NCBI GenBank assembly: GCA_019639115.1
Contig: JAHBSM010000013.1
Span: forward strand, 1 to 64,000
Origin: Acidobacteriota bacterium
GTDB lineage: Bacteria > Acidobacteriota > Blastocatellia > Pyrinomonadales > Pyrinomonadaceae
DNA length: 64,000 bases
Direction: 5' to 3'
The position numbers and the translations under genes are program-made. Positions 35,849 to 43,149 of this stretch are shown here, in pieces (position 1 is the stretch's first letter; every line of letters starts with the position of its first letter). The notes beneath the pieces are model-generated. The model had not been told where the DNA came from and did no database searches. It saw only the letters and a program-made list of their open reading frames with translations.

Positions 35849-36610
35849 CTATCTTGCACACGTCTCGGCGCGGCCGCCGTCAACGGCATACGTCACACCG
35901 GTGATCCATGAAGCCTTGTCTGATGCGAGGTAATAGACAAGGTCCGCGACCTCTTCGGGCTGGCCCGGCCTGCCTATCGGATGGGTCTCTTTTGACCTTT
36001 CGACGAACGCCGCATACGACTCTTCGTCCATGCCGCCGCGTGTGTGCAGCGACGTGATGACGACACCGGGATTAACTGCATTCACTCGAACCCCTTTAGG
36101 AGCAAGCTCCAATGCCGCGCACCGTGTCAATTGGTCTATCGCAGCTTTAGATACGCAATAGGCCAAAACATTGGGAAAGGCACGCGTGCCCGCAACGCTC
36201 GATACATTCACGATGTTCCCTTTCGTTTCTTCCAGATGCGGCGCCACACGCTGCATCAGATAAAAGACCGAACGGAGATTTACGTTCATCAGCTTATCCC
36301 AATCTTCGAGCGACGTCGTCTCGATCGATCCGCTGCGGATTATGCCCGCGGCATTTACAAGCACATCGATGCCGCCGAATCCGTCAACTGTATCGGTCAC
36401 GACCCTGTCGAGCTGCGAGAACTCCTGGACGTCGGCCAGATGCGGTCGGATCGTGCCTGAACCGTTCCTTTGAGCTTCGCGAAGCGCGTTCAGTTCTTTG
36501 TCATTCCGGCCTACGGCCACGACATTGGCTCCGTTATCGGCAAACACCCTGGCGCAAGCCCGGCCAATGCCGCTGCTGGCACCGGTGACGATCACTGTCT
36601 TTCCTTCCAT
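35849..36610 (-). CDS. SDR family oxidoreductase (FabG-like)
   Basis: A 253-residue short-chain dehydrogenase. The cofactor site TGASSGIG is at 9-16, followed by NAAG near 88, the catalytic Ser in VNVSSVAGT near 138, and YCVSK near 151-155. The C-terminal WITGVTYAVDGG is standard for the family. The Asn/Arg after the second strand (VGRNDKEL) suggests NADP(H). The substrate is unknown. The gene stands alone before the divergent/terminated small gene at 36759. Confidence 0.9.
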   Translation of the reverse strand: MEGKTVIVTGASSGIGRACARVFADNGANVVAVGRNDKELNALREAQRNGSGTIRPHLADVQEFSQLDRVVTDTVDGFGGIDVLVNAAGIIRSGSIETTSLEDWDKLMNVNLRSVFYLMQRVAPHLEETKGNIVNVSSVAGTRAFPNVLAYCVSKAAIDQLTRCAALELAPKGVRVNAVNPGVVITSLHTRGGMDEESYAAFVERSKETHPIGRPGQPEEVADLVYYLASDKASWITGVTYAVDGGRAETCAR

Positions 36611-36706
36611 AAAGAGAATGCAATGTTACCTTTCGGTTCGATTAGCATATCAATCGACGCTGAAAGTTTCCAAATTTGCGAAGCGACGCCTGTTTAAGCA
36701 AAACAA

Positions 36707-36732
36707 AAAGCCTCCGGTCACCCGGAGGCTTT
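36707..36732 (-). terminator. Intrinsic terminator of the small gene at 36759
   Basis: An 11-bp stem AAAGCCTCCGG against CCGGAGGCTTT with a four-base loop, followed on the minus strand by a T-run (TTTTTGTTT). It lies 26 bases beyond the stop of the small gene. Confidence 0.85.
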
Positions 36733-36758
36733 GAACCAGTTCTAAGGAATTTGTCGGA

Positions 36759-36977
36759 TCAGCTTTCGGTCACTGACGTACGCGTCCCAAGCAAGAGGTC
36801 GATCGCGTTTCGGGTCTCCTGCGCCTTACGGTCGCGCACTTCCATGACCCAGCTCGATACGTTGTTCACGATATCCATCGCAGCCCGCCGCCGTTCGACC
36901 TTTTCATTCGCATGAGTATTCTTCGGCTCCGGGCTCGCACCCTTTTTGACCACTTTTACTGTCCGCTTGTTCGTCAT
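36759..36977 (-). CDS. Small Lys/Arg-rich hypothetical protein, 72 residues
   Basis: A 72-residue protein starting MTNKRTVKVVKKGASPEPKNTHANEKVERRRAAM. The first third is basic and disordered; the rest is one helix-rich stretch (MDIVNNVSSWVMEVRDRKAQETRNAIDLLLG). The start at 36977 is set by AAGGA about 8 bases upstream; the frame extends six codons further without one. A strong terminator follows. No family is recognised. Its own promoter and terminator suggest a real, independently expressed small protein. Confidence 0.65.
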   Translation of the reverse strand: MTNKRTVKVVKKGASPEPKNTHANEKVERRRAAMDIVNNVSSWVMEVRDRKAQETRNAIDLLLGTRTSVTES

Positions 36978-37232
36978 TTTCGTTTCCTTACACAATTAGA
37001 ACGATCGACCGATCGGAAATTGCGTAGTGTCTGTCTGAATTCGCAAATTTCGCAAATTGCAAAAAATACTACCTTAAATTTTGCTATCTGCTAAAAACCT
37101 ATAACGCCTGCTGTGTTCGATTTGTTCCCGGAAATCGACATTGATCTTGTAAACTGCCTTTCGACAATACTTTACGCCGTCTAAACATTCGGTCCCGAGT
37201 TGCGGAACGCCAATTGCTCGTTAAGCACTAAG

Positions 37233-37859
37233 ATGACCTTTGCCGACGTCGCAGTTGTATATCTTTCGCTAGGTGCACCGTTTGCCGTGAACGATCAGTT
37301 TAGACAGACCGATCGAACGATGCTGGTGCGGATCGTCGTATTCGGGTCGATCCTGCTTTTTTGGCCGTTCTATCTAGTAGTTCTCCTTGCGGATCTATGG
37401 GGCCGTGAGAAAGTTGCAGTGCCGGGGTCGGCCGCGGTCTTCGAAAAGCAGATTGAGTCAGTCAAAGGAATAGATCGCCGTTCCTCACGAGCACTAGTTT
37501 CCCTGTTTTCCCATTATTTCGCCCTTGCTAACGAACTCGCTCACGAAAGCGATGAGCCGGTCGTTCCCGCAGAGGTCCGGCTGGTCGCACTCGCAGGACA
37601 TCCCGCCGAGACGATCGCCGCCGCTTGCTTTTCGCGGCGTCAGGCCAGACTCCTTTCGTCGCATCTGGCAGCCGTTAGACAGGCTTTGCGCGCAGAGATA
37701 AAAAAGATCAACGACGCCGACGCTCATTCCCGTGTGAGCGAGTTGATAGCCGATGCAGCAAAGACGCTCGGCGACAAGCAGGGTGAATCGCTTTTTAGAG
37801 ATTCGAAGCAAGAGACGCAGAATTTAGCTCAACGCAGTTCGGCCGCGGCTGCGATCTAG
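37233..37859 (+). CDS. Hypothetical protein with one membrane helix
   Basis: A 208-residue protein. One hydrophobic stretch near residues 33-52 (IVVFGSILLFWPFYLVVLLA) should span the membrane; a second weaker one near the start (VAVVYLSLGAPFAV) is possible. The remainder is helical with Ala-rich segments and ends in a Gln/Ser/Ala tail. No family is recognised. I chose ATG 37233; the frame is open a little further upstream. The final four bases overlap the convergent SDR gene. Confidence 0.6.
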   Translation: MTFADVAVVYLSLGAPFAVNDQFRQTDRTMLVRIVVFGSILLFWPFYLVVLLADLWGREKVAVPGSAAVFEKQIESVKGIDRRSSRALVSLFSHYFALANELAHESDEPVVPAEVRLVALAGHPAETIAAACFSRRQARLLSSHLAAVRQALRAEIKKINDADAHSRVSELIADAAKTLGDKQGESLFRDSKQETQNLAQRSSAAAAI

Positions 37860-38605
37860 GTTATCGCACCGCCGTCCACGATCACGATCTCGCCGCTCAT
37901 AAAGCTGTTCCTATCGCTCGTCATAAAGGCGGCGAATTCGGCAAGTTCGGCCGGATTTCCCTTTCGGCCTTTCGGCACCCAGAAATCGTGCATTTGGATC
38001 AGACGCTCAGGCAGAGTATGGCCGAGATCCGTATCGAAGATACCGGCAGCGATCGCGTTCACCGATATGCCGAAGTTTGCCGCTTCGCGCGACAGACATT
38101 TAGTGAATCCGATCATCGCTGCTTTTGACGTCGCATAATGGACCGATGTAGGCAGACTCCGGATCGCACCAACGGATGTGATATTGAGTATATGGCCGTG
38201 GCGTTCACGGAGCATTTGCTTGTAGAACGGCTTTGTGACCGCAAAAAGACTGCCGACGTTGGTCTCGACCACCCAGTCCCATGATTTATCAGTCGTCGTG
38301 GCAAAATTGTCCGCCTTGTTGACCGCCGCATTATTTACAAGTATCTGCACCGGGCCCCAGGCTTCCTTTATCTCGCGGGCCACATGCTTCATCCCGTAGC
38401 GGTCGGTGACAGACACCTTGAAGCTCATTCCGCGGCGCCCTTGGGCCTCGATCTTGGCGACAACCTCTTCCGCGAGTTCGTCGCTGGAATGATAATTAAA
38501 TGCAACGTCCGCGCCTTCGCGGGCGAACACCTCGCAAATAGCCGCACCGATGCCTCGTGTCCCGCCGGACACGAACGCGCGTTTACCTTCAAGTAACAGA
38601 CTCAA
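37856..38605 (-). CDS. SDR family oxidoreductase (3-oxoacyl-ACP reductase-like)
   Basis: A 249-residue short-chain dehydrogenase with cofactor site SGGTRGIG near residues 13-20, the NNAA motif near 90, the catalytic Ser in LNITSVGAI near 140, and HYATSKAA near 153. The end SFMSGEIVIVDGGAIT is typical. The probable start is TTG at 38605, with GAGGTG upstream; no ATG fits. The family includes FabG and many sugar or lipid reductases. It is not clearly in an operon. Confidence 0.88.
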   Translation of the reverse strand: MSLLLEGKRAFVSGGTRGIGAAICEVFAREGADVAFNYHSSDELAEEVVAKIEAQGRRGMSFKVSVTDRYGMKHVAREIKEAWGPVQILVNNAAVNKADNFATTTDKSWDWVVETNVGSLFAVTKPFYKQMLRERHGHILNITSVGAIRSLPTSVHYATSKAAMIGFTKCLSREAANFGISVNAIAAGIFDTDLGHTLPERLIQMHDFWVPKGRKGNPAELAEFAAFMTSDRNSFMSGEIVIVDGGAIT

Positions 38606-38695
38606 ACGATGGACACCTCGACGAAAGGAAATTCAATCCAAAAGGTTAATTAAATCAGTGATGTAAGACAAGTCAGGCCAGCAGAATTGTGGACA

Positions 38696-39874
38696 TCAGG
38701 CCGCTGCGCGAACCTCGGGAGCGGGCTGAACGAGGAGCGATCTGATCTCGCTCACGATCCGCTCGGTAGAATCCGGCATCGTCAGTCCCGACGTCGCGGC
38801 CTTCATCTTGAGATATTTTGCTTCGTCGGTCACTAGAGCCCGGAGCGTCGGCACCACATCCGAAGCTCGTTCGAGCAGGACGCCTGCTCCTTTCTCGGCG
38901 ATCAGCCGGACTGTGCCCGCCTCTTGCGGCATCGGCGGGGTCGTCGCGTCGGCTATGATCGGCAGCCGGCATGCAAGCGCTTCAAATGTCGTGAGTCCGC
39001 CGAGCTTTGAGATCATCACGTTTGCCGACTGCATCAGCTTCTCTATCTCGTCAGAATAGCCGATCACCTTCACAGGGAAACGGGCAGTCGATGCGATACG
39101 CTCGGCCTCGAGCCTGAGTTCTTCATTCCGTCCCGCCAGGAATATCGCCTGGACATCGAGCTCGCCGCGTGCAAGCTCGCGAAAGATCTGCGGTATGTTA
39201 CCGCCGCCAACCCAACCAGCGTTGACAAATACCGTAAATTTCTCGGGGTCGAGCCCGTACGCCAATCGTGCCTCACGAGCGTCCGCGGCGTCCACTTCGC
39301 GAAATTTCGGATGCACCGGCATCCCCGAAACTCGTATCTTCGCCTCGTCGATGCCGTAATCCACCAGTTGGCGCCGAGCGTCGTCATTTGCGACAAGGTA
39401 CAACGAGACCTCTTCGCACGCCCAGCCTTTCCAAAATCCGTAACATGGATCAGTTACAACAGTTACAAGCGGAACCTTATCCTGTAGATCAAGTTCGCGA
39501 AGTACCTTTGCAAAGAAATGCTGGGTCAGTGGATGAACGCTCACGACAATATGCGGACACCATTTTTCGAACACGTCACGCGCGTATGCGATACATCGGC
39601 GGTGAAAGAAATCCCGAGTCTCGGGCCTGAATCGATTCACCAGCCAATAGACGTATTTCATCCAATGCTGGCGATGGCGGAGCACCCAATTGTAAGACCT
39701 GACAAGCTTTTCAGTGATGTGGTGCGAATCCTCGACTGCCCTGATGATCCTTACTGCAGCCGAATCGCCGTGCCAAAACTTCTGAACGCCGGTCGCGATC
39801 GCGACGGCCGCGCTCCGGTGGCCGCCTCCCGTGTCGGACGAAATGATCAGGATCTTTGGGGTGTTCGGTTGCAT
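38696..39874 (-). CDS. MGDG synthase/MurG-like glycosyltransferase
   Basis: A 392-residue GT-B fold transferase. The N-terminal ILIISSDTGGGHRSAA and the donor-site VMISKLGGLTTFEALACRLPII near residues 290-310 match the family that includes monogalactosyldiacylglycerol synthases and MurG. Members move a sugar from UDP-sugar to a lipid acceptor at the membrane. I choose the ATG at 39874 (MQPNTPKIL); a TTG at 39892 would add six residues. The radical SAM gene lies 54 bases upstream on the same strand, so a joint lipid or glycoconjugate role is possible. Confidence 0.82.
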   Translation of the reverse strand: MQPNTPKILIISSDTGGGHRSAAVAIATGVQKFWHGDSAAVRIIRAVEDSHHITEKLVRSYNWVLRHRQHWMKYVYWLVNRFRPETRDFFHRRCIAYARDVFEKWCPHIVVSVHPLTQHFFAKVLRELDLQDKVPLVTVVTDPCYGFWKGWACEEVSLYLVANDDARRQLVDYGIDEAKIRVSGMPVHPKFREVDAADAREARLAYGLDPEKFTVFVNAGWVGGGNIPQIFRELARGELDVQAIFLAGRNEELRLEAERIASTARFPVKVIGYSDEIEKLMQSANVMISKLGGLTTFEALACRLPIIADATTPPMPQEAGTVRLIAEKGAGVLLERASDVVPTLRALVTDEAKYLKMKAATSGLTMPDSTERIVSEIRSLLVQPAPEVRAAA

Positions 39875-39928
39875 TTCGCGGCTTGCGATCAAATTGCGTC
39901 AAAGTCAGTCATCGGATCTCGAGATCAG

Positions 39929-41089
39929 TTACGCTTTAAGCGCGACCTCGGCCGCTGCCGGAGTTTCGGCGTTCGACCCGGCCTTGCGCATCTCACGTTC
40001 GAGCCTTTTGATCTTGATCAAATGTCCCGGATTAAACGGAAGCGAGGGATAGAAACAGTTCGATTCATGCGTACAGTGACATCCGGCCGATACTTCTTTT
40101 CGACGAGCTTTCATCAGATCGGTGTTCCAGGCTGCCTGAAAGTCCCATCCGTAATCCCGCAGGTTCAATACCTCGGCCTTGTTCTCGCATGACGAGAGGT
40201 CGCCGGTATCATAGATCACGGCTCCCGCACTTCCCGCATAGCATTTCAACTGAGCTTTGTTCTCAAGCTTCGTCTTAGCTATGACGTCGTGCATATAGAT
40301 ATCGACCGCGGCCTTGAAGATGCCCGACTTGCCACCATATCGATTCTTTAACGCGGCGGAACGAGTATCCTGGAGGATCATCTCAGAGAGCTGTTCGTAG
40401 CGTTTGTGATCGAACTCCAATTCTTTTGGATCAGCCGATGGCGGGCGGATATAGTTGATGTTGACCTTATCAGGTTTGAGGTCGTGTTTGAGAAAATCAT
40501 ACCACTCGAAGATCGTGTCCTCGTTGGAATGCATGACGCAGGTGCAGGTCTGGATATCGAGCTGCGGATACTGCTCGCGTTTCATCTGCTGAAGCGTACG
40601 CGCCGTATGAATGGCCTTATCCCAGCTTCCTTCCTTGCGGCGGATCTTTTCGTGGGCATCCTTCATCCCATCGATGCCGAGTGCGACCGACACATTCAGC
40701 TTGGGACATTCGTCCATAATGCGGGCAACATCCGGAAAGATGCGTGGATGTATTTGGCCGTTCGACATCAGATAAACGCTGTCGAGCTTGTTGTTCTCGT
40801 AAAACGCACGAACGATCTCCGGCAGGTCTTTCCGAGTGAAAGGCTCACCACCCGCAAGCACCAGCACGCCGAGATTCCCGCCGAGGGTCTCTGAGATCTT
40901 TGCGATCTCGTCCGCTTTCATCTGGAGCTTCTTTCGGCCGCGGTCGTCCAATTCTTCGGTAAAGAAGCAATGCGTGCAACGCATATCGCAGACGCTCGTG
41001 ACCAAAATATTCAAGAATACAGGCGAGATCGGCCGTCCGACCAGAATGCTGGCGTACCGCTTAAAGATCTCTCTTGTCGCAAAATCCAT
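39929..41089 (-). CDS. Radical SAM protein with C-terminal Cys cluster
   Basis: A 386-residue radical SAM enzyme. The CxxxCxxC cluster is at Cys 34, 38 and 41 (SVCDMRCTHC), with LVLAGGEPFTRKDL near 79 as the SAM-binding GGE motif. The C-terminal part has a set of cysteines (CYAGSAGAV ... DLSSCENKAEV ... GCHCTHESNCFYPS) that would bind one or two further Fe-S clusters in the SPASM manner. SPASM enzymes often modify peptides or sugars. The ATG at 41089 is preferred over a GTG at 41104. Its neighbour downstream is the glycosyltransferase; the small GIIILG peptide gene is 1.4 kb away on the same strand but in a separate unit. Confidence 0.85.
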   Translation of the reverse strand: MDFATREIFKRYASILVGRPISPVFLNILVTSVCDMRCTHCFFTEELDDRGRKKLQMKADEIAKISETLGGNLGVLVLAGGEPFTRKDLPEIVRAFYENNKLDSVYLMSNGQIHPRIFPDVARIMDECPKLNVSVALGIDGMKDAHEKIRRKEGSWDKAIHTARTLQQMKREQYPQLDIQTCTCVMHSNEDTIFEWYDFLKHDLKPDKVNINYIRPPSADPKELEFDHKRYEQLSEMILQDTRSAALKNRYGGKSGIFKAAVDIYMHDVIAKTKLENKAQLKCYAGSAGAVIYDTGDLSSCENKAEVLNLRDYGWDFQAAWNTDLMKARRKEVSAGCHCTHESNCFYPSLPFNPGHLIKIKRLEREMRKAGSNAETPAAAEVALKA

Positions 41090-41198
41090 AACTGTTGGCA
41101 CCACTGCCCTAGAAGCTCGGCCCCAGGGCCGGACCTCAAACTCTAGATTACCGCATTAACAAAGTTTAAGCTATCTTCAATAGTGGTAGGATCGATTT

Positions 41199-42377
41199 AT
41201 GTTTCGGCGTGTTTTCCTCGATAACAGCTCGACCACTCCGATCGATGAGAGCGTCCTCGAGGAGATGATGCCGTATCTCCGCGAGGATTTCGGCAATGCC
41301 TCCAGCATCCATCATTACGGCCAAGTCGCGAGGTCGGCCGTTGACCGGGCGCGCCACCGGTTGGCGGCGTTGATAAATTCCAGGCCGAATGAGGTCGTAT
41401 TCACATCAGGCGGCACCGAATCGAACAACTTGGCTATCCGCGGCCTCGCGATCGAGAACCGCAGGCACGGCCGCCACATCGTTACAACTGCGATCGAACA
41501 TCCCGCCGTCAAAATGGTCTGCGAAGACCTCGAAAGCCAGGGCTTCGAAGTAAACTATCTAGCAGTGGACGCTCAAGGGATCGTATCGGCCGACGCCGTC
41601 AAGGACGCGATCCGGCCGGACACGATCCTTGTTTCCGTGATGGCGGCAAACAATGAGATCGGGACGCTCCAGCCGATCGACGAGATAGGTCGGATCGTGC
41701 GTGAGCTGAGAGCAGGTGGGCAAAAGATCTGGTTCCATACGGACGCGGTCCAGGCCGTCGGCAAAGTGCCGGTCGATGTTAACCAGATAGGCTGCGACCT
41801 GCTATCGCTTTCGGCACACAAGATACATGGCCCAAAGGGCGTCGGTGCGCTTTTTGTCCGACGAGGGACGCGTCTCCACACTCAGAATATCGGCGGCCGT
41901 CAGGAACGCGGCCTTCGCGCGGGAACCGAACCCGTCGCTCTCGTCGTAGGGCTCGGAGCCGCTGCTGAGTCCGCAGCCGGATCCTTGTCGATCTCTTCGT
42001 CGCGGTTAGGCGGGCTCCGGGACCGGCTGGAATCAGTCGTAGGCGAAATGATCCCCGACATCGAATTCAACGGGGACCGCGAACGGCGGCTGCCTAACAT
42101 CTCTAATATCTCGTTCAACGGCGTCGAAGGCGAAGGCCTGCTTATCAATCTCGATATGCGTGGCATTGCCGTTTCGACCGGCTCCGCGTGTTCATCCGGG
42201 ACTCTCGAACCGTCGCCTGTGATCCGGGCCCTGGGCAAAGGCGACGCGATCGCACGCTCCGCGATACGTTTCAGTCTCGGCAGGCAAAACTCCTCCGACG
42301 ATATAGAACGCCTCCTCGCGGCTTTGCCCGAGGCCGTCGAGGTTCTTCGGCGTCTCGGTGATGCGGATCCAAAATAA
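41199..42377 (+). CDS. Cysteine desulfurase (NifS/IscS family)
   Basis: A 392-residue PLP enzyme that takes sulfur from cysteine for Fe-S clusters or tRNA thiolation. The start MFRRVFLDNSSTTPID is typical. TSGGTESNNLAI and the PLP-Lys in SLSAHKIHGPKG (Lys near 206) and the active Cys in STGSACSSG (Cys near 330) are all present. No IscU or IscR-type partner lies next to it; the divergent radical SAM gene (an Fe-S protein) is 109 bases away. It could serve tRNA sulfur or general Fe-S assembly. Confidence 0.94.
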   Translation: MFRRVFLDNSSTTPIDESVLEEMMPYLREDFGNASSIHHYGQVARSAVDRARHRLAALINSRPNEVVFTSGGTESNNLAIRGLAIENRRHGRHIVTTAIEHPAVKMVCEDLESQGFEVNYLAVDAQGIVSADAVKDAIRPDTILVSVMAANNEIGTLQPIDEIGRIVRELRAGGQKIWFHTDAVQAVGKVPVDVNQIGCDLLSLSAHKIHGPKGVGALFVRRGTRLHTQNIGGRQERGLRAGTEPVALVVGLGAAAESAAGSLSISSSRLGGLRDRLESVVGEMIPDIEFNGDRERRLPNISNISFNGVEGEGLLINLDMRGIAVSTGSACSSGTLEPSPVIRALGKGDAIARSAIRFSLGRQNSSDDIERLLAALPEAVEVLRRLGDADPK

Positions 42378-42402
42378 AAAAACCCGCCGCTTTCGCGACG
42401 GG
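42374..42402 (-). terminator. Terminator of the small-peptide cassette
   Basis: An 8-bp hairpin (CCCGTCGC and GCGGCGGG on the minus strand, GAAA loop, one T-G wobble) is followed on the minus strand by seven T residues. It ends the cassette at 42455-43141; the A-run on the + strand overlaps the cysteine desulfurase stop. Confidence 0.8.
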
Positions 42403-42454
42403 CAAGGTAGATAACCTTTAGAGACCACCCCGGTTCATCAGCACTTGCTGCAGA

Positions 42455-42721
42455 TCAACCCAAGATGATGATCCCGCAGTTGGTCTGAGGGGCAGCGTCG
42501 GATACGAGGATTCCCGTGAAGCCAAGGATGATGATACCGGTGAAGTCCGACACGAGGATGCCTTTCTTGTCGTTCTCCTGCTGAAGCTGGCACGGTGCCG
42601 GCTCATTCTTGGTACCGTTGTTGCTGTCATTGAGGCCGAGGATTATGATCCCGCCGTTTGCGAAAGCTGAACCTACTGCGAAAACCATTGCCAATGTCAT
42701 TGCTGCGATCGTCTTTTTCAT
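42455..42721 (-). CDS. Small secreted peptide with repeated GIIILG motifs
   Basis: An 88-residue protein with a clear signal peptide (MKKTIAAMTLAMVFAVGSAFA). The mature part has three GIIILG motifs (near 24, 62 and 83) and two GILVSD motifs (near 54 and 70), plus two cysteines. Repeated short beta-branched strands separated by polar turns suggest a self-assembling or amyloid-like fibre, or a small scaffold. I know no named family for it. The start is set by a GGAG placed in the end of the preceding small gene, and the start overlaps that gene's stop (ATGA). A terminator follows. Confidence 0.75.
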   Translation of the reverse strand: MKKTIAAMTLAMVFAVGSAFANGGIIILGLNDSNNGTKNEPAPCQLQQENDKKGILVSDFTGIIILGFTGILVSDAAPQTNCGIIILG

Positions 42722-42921
42722 TTTTCTTCTCCAAAATTAAGATCAGTTTTTGAATTAGGCCTTTCGGCTTGTTTCGCTACGTCTATTACAAGCGGCGTGC
42801 CAGACTTATCGAGCAGTGAGCGATATGCTCTAACCCTTTTCTTATCAATAGGTTCGAGATTTATAAAAGTAAAAGGAGGTCCTCCGCTCACGCCCTTTCC
42901 GACTGTATATTTAGGTAACAC
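42718..42921 (-). CDS. Small hypothetical protein coupled to the GIIILG peptide
   Basis: A 67-residue frame with GTG start: VLPKYTVGKGVSGG ... PFTFINLEPIDKKRVRAYRSLLDKSGTPLVIDVAKQ. It has no signal peptide and looks like the end of a soluble domain. Its stop overlaps the peptide gene start by four bases, and its last codons supply the GGAG ribosome site of that gene. Its GTG overlaps the end of the frame upstream by 11 bases. It may be an independent gene or the second half of a frameshifted one. Confidence 0.45.
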   Translation of the reverse strand: MLPKYTVGKGVSGGPPFTFINLEPIDKKRVRAYRSLLDKSGTPLVIDVAKQAERPNSKTDLNFGEEK

Positions 42922-43141
42922 CCGATTCCGAATAATCGCTCAAATCACTGCGTTTACAGGAGATACATTCGTGTGGCCACTGATGTATATTTGCTATACA
43001 TTCGACTTGCGGATATTTGGTATCCACTAAGCCAGTAAGATTGGAAAATAAAGGTGGAAAGGTATCGTTAAAAAATGTTAAACTGTCGTTGGTGAATTGG
43101 GTAGCCGCACTGTCCTGACCAATTACCTGACCGCCGTTCAC
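42911..43141 (-). CDS. Possible small gene at the head of the peptide cassette
   Basis: A 76-residue frame MNGGQVIGQDSAATQFTNDSLTFFND ... ending CISCKRSDLSDYSESGVT, with three Cys in the second half. It has no recognised family and unusual composition compared with nearby genes (few Ala, many Ser/Thr/Asn). It starts 8 bases from the divergent GGDEF-EAL gene and overlaps the next frame by 11 bases. Together with the next frame it could be one protein of about 140 residues if a frameshift occurs. Confidence in it as a gene is low. Confidence 0.3.
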   Translation of the reverse strand: MNGGQVIGQDSAATQFTNDSLTFFNDTFPPLFSNLTGLVDTKYPQVECIANIHQWPHECISCKRSDLSDYSESGVT

Positions 43142-43149
43142 CGATCCTC

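Noticed and set aside
39929-42721. RiPP cluster of the radical SAM enzyme and the GIIILG peptide
   Set aside because: The two are in separate transcription units with the cysteine desulfurase between them on the other strand, and the peptide has an ordinary Sec signal rather than a leader for modification.
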